The translations under genes and the position numbers were made by a program. Below the pieces are notes generated by a model. It made no database searches. It was not told where the DNA came from and was given only the letters and a program-made list of their open reading frames with translations. Of a stretch of DNA of 64,000 nt, positions 13,101 to 22,458 are shown piece by piece. The stretch comes from Caenorhabditis remanei (Eukaryota > Nematoda > Chromadorea > Rhabditida > Rhabditidae), in the NCBI RefSeq assembly GCF_010183535.1, contig NC_071329.1:14446001-14510000 (forward strand). The letters are read 5' to 3'. Numbering within the stretch: position 1 is the first letter of the stretch; each line of letters starts with the position of its first letter.

Positions 13101-13712
13101 TATTATTCAGTTAGATGGCAAAGTTACACTGGATGAAATGATTGCCGATGGTTTGGGAGTGGAGACGGCATGGAGAGCTTTCAAGAAATTGGATTTAGCA
13201 AAAGAACAGAAAATAGTTGGATTTGGAGAAGACTATAGTATTGAGAAGCTATATTTTCGGGTTGCTGCGTTGGTCAGTTTTCAGGTTTTCCGGCTCCGCG
13301 ACATTTCCCCCCGCTTTTATCACTACCTGATGGTGCAGTATCCTTGTGTCCTTATGTGACGCAACGGATACGTTTTTGGCCGACGCCCTCGGGGTCTGGG
13401 GTTCGACTCCTCCCCAAGCTAAATCTTTTTTCGCTTCTTTTTGAAACACCATTTTCGTTGGGAAAATGGTTGCGAAATATTGCGGAGCCAGTTTTCATAA
13501 TATAAGGGAAATTGAATTCTTGAATAATACTTTTTCAGGATTACTGCACTGTCCGTTCTATCTCTAATCTGGAATATCAACTAACAGCACCTCATCCCAC
13601 TGATAGTTTCCGCGTGAATGGAGTGTTTTCCAATATGAAGGCGTTTGCGGAGACATTCAATTGTCCAGTTGGATCACCGATGAATCCGAAGAAAAAGTGT
13701 GAACTTTTTTAG
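4116..13712 (+). CDS. M13 neprilysin-like peptidase, split by a nested transposon
   Basis: Predicted type II membrane zinc endopeptidase of 774 residues. Exons: 4116-4502, 4562-4697, 4720-4847, 4891-5005, 5057-5283, 5331-5528, 12105-12233, 12291-12545, 12591-12753, 12805-13055, 13111-13272, 13539-13712. The summed length is a multiple of three. The start follows an acceptor ending at 4100, possibly a trans-splice site. A hydrophobic anchor spans residues 12-32, then a Ser/Thr-rich stem, CETPEC and SIDPCVDFY typical of M13. SHEMGHGFD (H610, E611, H614), DEMIAD (E672) and HPTDSFRVNG supply the catalytic set. The intron 5529-12104 holds a 6.5-kb tnp2 transposon. The paralogue at 13898 has exons on the same two sides of this junction, so I join both halves. 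One donor (13056) reads GC instead of GT. Whether the long intron is removed efficiently is unknown. Confidence 0.8.
5700..5741 (+). repeat. Left inner terminal inverted repeat of the tnp2 element
   Basis: Forty-two bases that match the reverse complement of 11692-11733 with about three differences. The core is gatagctccgccca followed by agatatgcg. Confidence 0.75.
6522..8043 (-). CDS. Second gene of the nested transposon, unknown 430-residue protein
   Basis: Exons (minus): 8043-7884, 7840-7481, 7432-7209, 7165-7028, 6980-6770, 6721-6522; the chain is open from ATG to TAA. I do not recognise the family. It has a lysine-rich N terminus (SASKKKKNEEDEHSKKILEQ), an Asn/Ser/Pro-rich middle without obvious structure, a conserved-looking segment ARSISKDGVLDLYRAGAAVH and a folded-looking C terminus ending near SKDGFHSCLREAL. 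No transposase catalytic motif was seen. It lies just downstream of the transposase on the same strand, so it is probably the element's accessory protein (DNA-binding or TIR-recognition is a guess). It could instead be a captured host gene. Confidence 0.6.
8230..11338 (-). CDS. tnp2-like transposase, probably with one frameshift
   Basis: Multi-exon minus-strand gene. Clear pieces: 11338-11293, 11245-11186 and 11141-10810 (acidic N terminus), 10766-about 10471 (zinc-ribbon-like CSRCG and CPNCP), 10423-10284 (INLLYSVFSDGAAFSKIS, matching the tnp2 'DGvp' region), 10241-10102, and a segment with WHQLTGCSQCLTTG. Then come 9542-9170, a piece with DFGPIHTTEPFEREHK (the usual GP...F..H/E block) and the last exon region 8604-8230 ending in TAG. 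Together these fit the tnp2 family of CMC/EnSpm-like cut-and-paste elements. Between the CPNCP motif and NNFYYRSN, near 10625, the frame changes without a plausible intron, which suggests decay or an assembly error. Exact exon ends in 8600-10100 are not all resolved. Confidence 0.65.
11692..11733 (-). repeat. Right inner terminal inverted repeat of the tnp2 element
   Basis: The inverted partner of 5700-5741. It is followed outward by a nearly complete palindromic MITE-like segment to 12080 ending CGATACTGTA. Confidence 0.75.
13292..13499 (+). mobile_element. Small TIR element with tRNA-like internal box, copy 1
   Basis: Bounded by GGCTCCGCGACATTT and its imperfect inverse AATATTGCGGAGCC, inside the last intron of the split M13 gene. 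It contains GGGGTTCGACTCCTCCCC, a close match to tRNA box B with a pairing stem, preceded by a TGGCCGACGCCCTCGG stretch that faintly resembles box A. A second, longer copy is at 15381-15625. Confidence 0.7.
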
Positions 13713-13897
13713 TTTTTCGGAAATACAATTTTTCACGTTTTTTAAAAACTTTTTTTCTATGCATCATGATTGCGATAGCAACATTTATCATTTTAATATA
13801 TTTTTGAGTTTCAAATTTTGCACAGACTATTCGGAGACTATTTAAATGTGAGTACCAAATATTGTTTGCTGATTCATTTGGAATTTTCAGAAGTCTG

Positions 13898-16800
13898 ATG
13901 TCGAGAAAGGGGAAATGTTCTAACCCATTGCTAGTTCTGGTCATATTTCTTGTCATTTTCATTATTGCGATTCTCACAGTAGTCATAGTTATAAGAAGCA
14001 AAGATCGGTTGACTGTGCCAGGGAGTCGGGAAGCGTTGAATGTGGTTACGTCCACTCTGAAACCTCCTCCTGCCACTCGAAATCAGAACACATCACGCCC
14101 CCAAATTATAATAACTTCAAAACCAAGAAACGTTTGTGAAACTCCAGAATGTATTACGTTGGCTCATCAATTGGTCGGTTTCTAGTTTGAAAGGGAAATC
14201 TGTGTTAGCACGACACTCGTCTTACAAGCGCGCTCTACCGAAACCAGAGAAAATTGTCTGTGAAATTGAGAGACTCGGAGAAAAAAGGACGTTTCTCAGA
14301 GGGATTTCGATGGAGCGCAGTTGTAAGACCTGTACAGAGCTGATAGAATGGTTAAATGTTTTCAGCACAATTGGCAAGATAAAAGTGTGGATCCGTGCGT
14401 TGATTTCTACAAGAGAGCTTGTGGAAAGTATCAGGAGCATACCATTACGGAAGGAACTAGGAATAATAAGAAGATGGTTATTGTGAGGAATTTGATTAGA
14501 GGTATGTAAATATGTCTTACAAAAAATGGAAAAGTTTGGAGTGGTTCCAGATTTCCTGCTGAACAAGACAGTGTCCACTTCTAAATCTGAGAATGCGATG
14601 AAAGTCTTATTCGAGAAATGTGAGATGCTCAAGGAACAATATGTAATTCAATATTAACATGTACATAGAAAACTTTCATTTTAAAGGTTTTCGAGGAAAA
14701 CGGAAAATCTGTCCTTAATGAGCTCGTTGAAGATTTGAAAAGTATTGGACCCTGGCCACTGTTAGAGGATAAGTGGGATGAATCGAAGTTTGATTTGAAT
14801 GGTTTCTCTTTTATATCTTTTTTTTCCCTACAAAAGTTTCTGACAATTCCAGAAATGCTCATCAATTTGGCAAAAAGCGGGAAAATGCAATTTGGACTAT
14901 TCCAAATTATGACACCGCTTGCTCCACTGCTGGAGATTGGACCACTATATTACCGAGAACCACCACATGATTACTTTACAAAGGTGAGATTTATAGTTTT
15001 CTTTTCATTTATTACAGTAATTTTCAGATAATTTCTCATATTTTGAAAGCGAACAAAATCAAAAGAGATAAGAAAGTAATAGCCAAGGATTTTGAGGAGT
15101 ATGTAAAGTTGGGACAACGATTGGATAAGGTACATAAATATATGAACCTTGAGTAACATGATTTCCAGCATCCGTATGAAATGGGAAGACCAGAAGTGAA
15201 GTTTTCCGAGTTGAAGCAGCAAGTTCCAAGTGTTGATTTTGAGAAGATTCTTGAGAACTTGATAAATCCTGCCAGGAGAAATATTCTGAAGGATAAGATC
15301 AAGGACAGGAGAGTTGGATATCAACACTCTTTGTTTTTCGATAAGAAGGATAATGTGAGTTTTTATTTGTATCTTTTTTCGGCTCCTTGACTTTTCGCAA
15401 CTGCGGCATTTCCCCGGCTTTTATCACCACCTGGTGATGCTGTTAGCCCATGTTCTCATGTGGTGCATTGGGTTGCATTTTTGGCCAGCACTCGAGGTGT
15501 CTGGGGTTCGATTCCTCCCCAAGCCAAAACTTTTTTTGCTTCATTTCAAAACTCGTTTTTCTTTGCAAAAATGGTTGCGAAAGTTGTGATCTCGAAATGT
15601 CGTAGTTGCGAAATGTCGCGGAGCCCTTTTTTCGTTTAAATTTTTGTAAGTTTTCAGCTTGAACACATAATCAAATCCACTCCGAAACGTGTCATGGCGA
15701 ATTTTCTGATTTTCAACTACCTAGAGAATACCATTCACGCACTTTCAATTGACGAGAGAGCAGTGAAATTAAGAGAGTGTGACCGAGTAGTCATTGGATT
15801 TCTTCCACGTGCATCACTCCGTGTATTCGTTAGAAATTACTTCGATAGAGAAAATATTCCGATGGTATCGGAATTGATTGAGAATATCAAGGAAAGTTTT
15901 ATTGAAATGATACAAGAATCCAATTGGGCTCATGAGAAAACCAAGAGAGCTGCAATTCTGAAAGTGCAAAAAATGAAGAAGATGGTGGGGTATCCAGAGG
16001 AATTTGAACCGCCGGGAGCACTGGATAAAATGTTGAAAACTGTAGGTTTTCTTTTGCTGAAAATTAATTTCAATTGGGTTTTGGGTTTTCAGCTCCATCT
16101 GGAAAAATCTGATTCGTATTACGTTATGATGAAAAAAATAGAGAGATTCCGGACGGAGCAGAAAATGGAATACGTCGCGTTGGAAACGGAATTGGATCCC
16201 GCTGAAATGATTTTGGATGTGAATGCAAACTATAATATTGAAAGAAATTTGCTCAGTTAGTTGTCATTTCTAGTCCGACTGAGGACTAGAAGATTTTAGA
16301 AAAAATCGAAACTTTAGAAATTCTGATTCCATTCCTCGACGAGCCACTTTTCGATTCGACATTCCCGAAATACGTGAAAACAGCAAGCACTGGATTCACA
16401 TTAGCTCATGAAATAGGCCATGGTTTTGATATATTTGGGATGGAAAGAGACGAAAATGGAAGGAAAAGGGATTGGTGGACATCGGAGGATTCAAAAGAGT
16501 ATAAGGGACGAATGAAGTGTCTCGTAGATCAATATGATGAGTATGATGACCCAGATTTTGGGAGAAACGTAAGAAAGGAATTCTAGGATTTAATAAGAAA
16601 AACGGGGATTTATTTTACATTTTCAGTTGAACGGCTCACAGACGATAGGTGAAATGATGGCAGATAGATTGGGATCAGCGACATCGTGGAGGGCGTTCAA
16701 AAAGTTGGATCTATCGAATGAACCGAAAATTATCGGATTTGAAAACTATGACATCGAGAAGTTGTACTTTCACATTCATGCTCTGAATTTTTGTGCTCCA

Positions 16801-16959
16801 CGAGACACTTCTCCTTTGGTCGAGGCAATGGAATGGATTCATCCGACTGATAGTTTCAGGGTAAATGGAGTGTTTTCGAATATGAAGGAGTTTGGAGAGG
16901 CATTCAAGTGTCCTATCGGGTCGCCGATGAATCCGAATAGGAAATGTGAACTTTTTTGA
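13898..16959 (+). CDS. M13 neprilysin-like metallopeptidase, complete
   Basis: Predicted membrane-anchored zinc endopeptidase of 722 residues. Exons: 13898-14173, 14366-14501, 14551-14642, 14687-14801, 14853-14983, 15028-15129, 15169-15354, 15658-16041, 16093-16255, 16318-16568, 16627-16959; total length is a multiple of three. A short basic N terminus precedes an anchor at about residues 10-30, then CETPEC and SVDPCVDFYKRACGKY. AHEIGHGFD (H559, E560, H563), GEMMAD (E621), VNANY and HPTDSFRVNG are intact, and the C terminus is CELF. It is the closest paralogue of the gene just upstream, which ends only 185 bp before this ATG. An acceptor sits 8 bp upstream of the start. Short spacing plus acceptor would fit a trans-spliced operon. 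It lacks two introns the neighbour has (at the ECAE and last positions) and has one the neighbour lacks. Confidence 0.88.
15381..15625 (+). mobile_element. Small TIR element with tRNA-like internal box, copy 2
   Basis: Lies in an M13 intron. It begins GGCTCCTTGACTTTTCGC and ends GCGAAATGTCGCGGAGCC, so the ends are inverted repeats. The internal GGGGTTCGATTCCTCCCC is a perfect box B-like stem-loop. It is diverged but clearly related to 13292-13499. Confidence 0.7.
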
Positions 16960-17326
16960 GAGATTTTGTTGGGAGAATTGGATTTTGATGAATTTTCAGA
17001 ATTATTTTTTAAATATTTCCTCGCCCTCCGTAAATCTACACTCCACTGTCTGCACCTTCTCAGCTTTGTGGACACTCTCGCCGACCGTTCGTGTCGAGAC
17101 CTGGTGTGTGCGCAACGAGTGAGGAGGACGCGCTCTCTTCGCTCATCTTCATCGTTTTTCTATCGATTTTTTGTATTAAAAAAAATTTTTTTTGCGTCTC
17201 GTCAAAACTGCTTTCAATATCTGCCCCGTATAACTCCCAGGTCCTCCAAAACAGCACTCACTTCTCTTTTATTTAGAATTATTATTTGTTAATACTTGTT
17301 GTCTGACGAACTCGTTTTTCAGAACA

Positions 17327-19036
17327 ATGCGATTTCTCAAATTTCCATTCTTGGTTCACTTGAATATTCAAAAGTATCTTGAGCCCAGTGAGCTACTTCT
17401 CTTGTCTTTTTGCTCATTGAGAACTAGAGCTCTCGTATCAAGTATGCGTCACGCTCCAACTTATTCGGTGTTTGTCTTGGACAGACCTGAAGTAATGTAC
17501 TATTCATTGGTAAATCTACCAGAAAAGGAAAAAACTGTGATAATTTGGACTTGGAAAAGTGAACAAATGGAAAATGTCAAAACAGAAAGAGTGAAATCAA
17601 AATATATCGATTTGGGATGCAGGTGAGAAGTTTCTCCTGGGCGATATAGCGGTGTCGCTCTCGAGTTTTACATGAATTGTCTCTTTCGAGCTTAAATATG
17701 CTCTGATCGAATAGTTCCAGTACCGTCCAAAAGGTTGTACATTTTTCCCATTTTCAGTTGACATCGGCCAACTTTGAGAGTGTGTCATGGTAATACTGAT
17801 TGTCTCATCAAGTAGATTTTGATGAATTATACAGAAAAAAAGTAGAGCTTCATTTTTGCAGTTGACAACTTTTTTGTACGGGCAGTCCCTAGCAAGTTAC
17901 GTAACGACAAAGTGATTTCTCTCTCAAATCGACCAATTTCAGTGTAAAATAGTGCTATTTTTGAGCTGTCGTCTAAAAATGACCATAACTCTCTAGGAAG
18001 TGTCCGTACAAATAAGTTATCAACTACAGAAATGAAGCTCTACCTTGGTTCTGTATAATTCACTAAAAATCTATTTGACGGGACAATAATTATTACCATG
18101 GCACACTCTCAAATTTGGCCGATTTCAACAGAAAACGGCGAAAGTTTACAACCTTTTGGACGGTACTGTACATCGACTTTTGAAATAACTTTGTTTTTAA
18201 ATTGATTCTTGCTTAAAAAAAATCACTTTTTTTCAGAATCACATTCAACAAAAACTCAAACACTCCAATTTTATGGTGTTCTTTCGAAGATGGACCATCT
18301 CGGAAAAGATTTGCAACTGCACTTCATTCTCATATGTGCGAGGTGTTTCGTGTGGAGCCCGAAATGCAATTTAAGCTTTCTTTAGAGTATATGAATGACC
18401 TTCCGTATACAAATACGGTTAGAGATGTTACCTTACTTGACACATTTGTGAACTATGAAGTTGTTGATGAGTTCTTCAAAAAGTTCCATGTGAAACGAGC
18501 AGTTGTCTCTCTCAGCTTCAAAGACAGTCCATTGAAGGGTTCATTTCAACTTCTACAAGTTAATAATGTGATTATGAAGAGTGCCTTTTGGCTGAAACGT
18601 TCACAATTTTTAAAATTCGACTGTGAAAATCTAGTAACTGGGCCATCCGAGCTCAAAAAACGGGATTTGGTCGCGTTCGTTAAACAATGGTTGAAAGGGA
18701 ACAATACAAAACTCAAAACTTTGCATGTTTTGTCAACTTATTGCGTAGACGTGCATACCATAATGAATAAGTTTGATTTGAGTCGGTGGGATCCGCAAGT
18801 GGATAAAGTTGAATATAATGAACCGTAAGTATGTTTGTAGGCGTTCTTACCACTGTACCATTACTTTTTTCAGGATCTACGACTATGCGAATCAAATTGT
18901 GTTGACTCAGCATTACTTAAAACTGGGTCAAAACGGAATTGTCAGAAGAAAAAGCGACGGGTTGCGTGCATTAGCCACAACGTTCGACGGACAATTTCAT
19001 TTTCATGTGTTTCATAATGAATTCGAACTTAAGTGA
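17327..19036 (+). CDS. F-box protein with FBA2-type C-terminal domain
   Basis: Likely substrate-recognition subunit of an SCF ubiquitin ligase, 348 residues. Exons 17327-17622, 18237-18824 and 18874-19036 join in frame. The start follows an acceptor by 4 bp. Residues 1-45 form an F-box: hydrophobic LKFPFLVHLNIQKYLEPSEL, then LLLSFCSLRTRALV. The C-terminal half carries the nematode F-box-associated type 2 signature around LVAFVKQWLKGNNTKLKTL. AATAAA is at 19117. These families expand rapidly in Caenorhabditis and individual substrates are rarely known. Intron 1 is mostly a palindromic MITE (17717-18170). Confidence 0.87.
17717..18170. repeat. Palindromic MITE, CAGTACCG family (variant 1)
   Basis: Starts CAGTACCGTCCAAAAGG and ends with the inverse ccttttggacggtactg. 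Arms contain tagttgacaacttttttgta and gagctgtcgtct in opposite orientations around the centre. It occupies most of the F-box gene's first intron and shares its ends with the tnp2 element at 5553-12080. Confidence 0.85.
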
Positions 19037-20197
19037 ATCCACTCGTTTCCATTATTTGCAAAAGTTGCTCTGATCATTATCTCTTTCCAGAACTGTCCCT
19101 TTCAGGAACTGTTTTGAATAAAGGCAAAAATACTCAATTTTTCGTCAGGAACTTTTTCTCAATTTTCGTTTTATTCAAGCTTCAATTCTCTTTTTGTCCC
19201 ACTTGAAACAAGTCCATTTAGCTCAAACATCGCCGTTGCATCATCTCACTAAACCTTCCAATCCCTTACTCCATTTTTCTCTTTACTTCCCCCCTCACAT
19301 CCCGTCTCAATAAATATTCATTACTTTTTTCTCCATCAATATCCATCATTGTCGTTTTTCTCTCGCTCTCTTTCCAATTTCCCATTCAGAATCCACTCCA
19401 TTAACCGCTTCACCACTAAAAAGCAGCTGCCCCCCTCCCTCCTAAACACATTTTTTCCTCTCAAAATCTCCTTTCATTTTCTTTTTTCCCTCTTTAGCTC
19501 TCACTCCCCCCGTTTTCTCTCATCTCATTTCCATTCAAAATCAATAGGCTGTAGAAGGAGCTGAAAGAGGTGAGAGAGTGTGAAGAAGTGAGAGGGTCGG
19601 TTAGAGAAACGGAGGGGAAGAAGAAGAAGAAGAGAGCTCACGAGGGGACCACGCTTCTTCCTGCGTCTTCTTCTTCTCTTCTGTTCAAAATGGAAGAATT
19701 CTGAGTCCCCTTTTGTCTGGAATGTGAAAAAAGGGAACGGAGTCGTTTCTCTTTATTTGGCTTGGCTTCCGTTTGCAAAAAGCCTTTTTTCCGTTTTTTC
19801 TAACTTTTTTCTTTTTCTTTTTTACGTTTGAAAATTACGAATGAATTAGAATTTGATTAGGTATTTTGCTGAATTATAAGAAAATAATGGCAATAAGTTT
19901 TATTTTTTCCGAATTTTTTGGGAGGACAACAATCTAATTTTATTGAATTTGCAAAACACTGAAAAACCTTGAATTGAATACTAGAAAAAAGTAAAAGAAA
20001 ATAGCAGTTTTGTTCTTCAGATTTTGTTGTTTTACTGGAACCATTCAATTTTTTCAATTTATTTTCTCAAGATTCTGAAAATTTTAGAATAGCTTTGACA
20101 CAGATAAGCTTTTTTGGATTTCAAGACACACTTGGTACTCTGAGGACAAACAGAATTACAGACAGACAGTTTTTCATGGTCCAACTTTTCTTTCTGC

Positions 20198-20404
20198 CAT
20201 ACTTGTCAAGACCCGAAACCCGGATAATTGGCGCCAAATTTAAAATTCAATATTTTTCGAATGTTTTAATTTTTTTTGCGGAAAAGTCAAATTTTCGACT
20301 TAGAGTTGAGAATTAGGAGAAATTCTGAAAACTCATGAAAAATGTTCACATTTTCGATGAGCAATCGAAAAAGTTTCAAAAAAAGTTTAAAAAATTGGTT
20401 CTTT
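20198..20404. repeat. Dispersed repeat, 'catacttgtcaa' family, copy 1
   Basis: Shares ordered blocks with 21861-22080: catacttgtcaa, ggcgc(c)aaa, ttcgaatgttt-like, gaaaagtcaa and cgactt...cagaattag. The AT-rich core is probably an inert non-coding repeat. Confidence 0.55.
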
Positions 20405-21860
20405 TTTAGAAGCCGTCCTTCACAATTTTCCATTTTCAGTGTTTTTCCTTACAACAAAATTATGTTGTTTTTGTTATTTCTAGCCAATTTTGCACTAATC
20501 CCTTCCCATTTCTGAAATTTTATTTGTTTATTTTCAGAGTTTTCCTTTTTCCGGCTCTTTTTAGCTCTCTCCCCTCCCCTCCCTCCTAAACTTTGTCCAT
20601 CCTTTTGCAACCCAATCCTTCCTGCAAAAATCACGTTTTACGTCTCCTTATTCCCTCATAATTTAGTCAATTAAAACAGTGTCTCCTCCCTAAACACTCT
20701 TTTGCGTGGGTCGGTGTCACACCCCACACGAAATTGGAGCTAATTTCCGATTCGAAGAATCGAAACAAAAGGAGAAAAGTGACCACAATTTGCGGGAATT
20801 TTGTTGTCGTCACGAGATGGTATAAGACATTTCACAGCGTATGTGTACAGTTCGGATAGGTCATTTTTAGCCATACTTGCAACGGTCGGTCCGGGGTTTG
20901 AAATTCAAAAATTATTTTAAACTAAATTTTAAGCGAAAATTTGAAATTTTTGAATTTTTTTCCGAAAACGTCGAATTTTGGACTATACTTCAGAATTCAG
21001 TCGAAAACTAGTTATGCATCAGAAAATTGGATTCCGAGTCAGGCCAAGCCGAAAACTTGCAAGTAGGATTTTAGCTGAAATTCCAGACAAAATGAAAATG
21101 AAAAAAAATCTGACCAAAATCCCTTTTTATATGAAAAACGTGCCGATTTGTTACCCTGTTTCTGTCCTTTAACCGGTGAAGATTAAGAGTTTCATCTGTC
21201 TCCCTCTCCCATTTAATCCGGTTCTGGTTTTTGCACCACTTGATGAAAATTGGAGACGATTTTTCGTAGTTTTTCTATTAAGAAGATGGATTTTTGTTTA
21301 ATTTTCAAAATGTATAAGTCTGCTGAGATGCTAATTCTTTAGAAACGGGGAATTCCATCTAAATGCTTCATTTTCAGCTATATTTCTCAGCTGGCTTATT
21401 CATCTTGTCATTTCCCTGAAATCTAATATTTTTTCTCTCCAATCTTTCATTTTTGCCACCTTTCATTCTACTCAATTCTAAAATTGCTCTCTCTCTCTCT
21501 CTTTTTTATTCCGGTTCCAGCTGAATAGTTTATTCAGTTTCATTCCTGGAAAATGGAATGTGTGCTCGAGTCTGAAAACCAATTGAAGGCTCTCCGTTTA
21601 TAATTGCATTCGGTCGTATTCATTGAATTAGGCTCTTTTTTATAGAGAGTGAGTCACATGGAATTGAGAGAGCTCTTTGCTCTGCACTTCCGCGTTCAGA
21701 ACTTATTTATTCCGGGTGAATTTGTTTTTGTAGTTTGTGTCCAAAGCTGGAAAATATTTAGATAGGAAACTACTGGAGAACTTTCTTCTGCTCCTCTTCT
21801 AAAAAACAAGCGAGTGGGCGGAGCTTGTCCAAATAAGTGTAAATCTAGACTCTAATAATC

Positions 21861-22080
21861 ATACTTGTCAAAGCGCGAAGGCCCGGGTACTTGGCGCTAA
21901 AACTTAAAATTCAAATTTTTCGAACGTTTGAATTTTTTTCGCGAAAAAGTCAATTTTTCGACTATCATTCAGAATTAGAAGAAATTCTGAAAAATTCTCG
22001 AAAAATTCCAATTTCCGATGAAAAATTGAAAAAATGTTTTTAAAATGTTGAAAAAATTGGTTCATTTTTGAAACCGGGTC
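21861..22080. repeat. Dispersed repeat, 'catacttgtcaa' family, copy 2
   Basis: Same block order as 20198-20404. The 20872-21062 and 33945-34217 segments are more distant relatives that carry 'ctagttatgcatca' and 'gaattcagtcgaa'-like blocks. Confidence 0.55.
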
Positions 22081-22458
22081 TTGCCATCTTTTTTGAATCG
22101 GACTTTTTTGAGTTTTTTGAGTTCTACAGCATGGTTTCCATATTCAACTAGATCATCAGATCAGACTCATTAAAATTCCCGTGAATACAAAATTCCTCAA
22201 TGATTCATATCTTCCACCCACATTCATCATCATCTCGTGTCAAAAAGCACAACATCTAATGAATTATTCCGTTCTCTTCCTCCTCTTTTGCTGGAATTCT
22301 CTATTAGAATTCCAGCTGAATTCTGATTTCTGACATATGAAAGTGAGGGTGTTAAAACTATCCGAAATACATTATGTTTGTTTATAAAAAGTAATTGGAT
22401 ACCCCCCTTCTGAATTTCCAAATGTTATGAATTCTCATTCTAGTCTAGTCTCATTAAA

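Larger units (their letters stand above)
19037..22458. other. Gene-poor intergenic region with dispersed repeats
   Basis: No gene model can be supported. About 19190-19550 is strongly pyrimidine-rich and 19550-19660 is GA-rich. Three diverged copies of a dispersed repeat lie at about 20198-20404, 20872-21062 and 21861-22080. They share 'catacttg(t)caa', an aaattcaaa tract and cagaatta-type segments; another relative is at 33945-34217. Confidence 0.6.
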
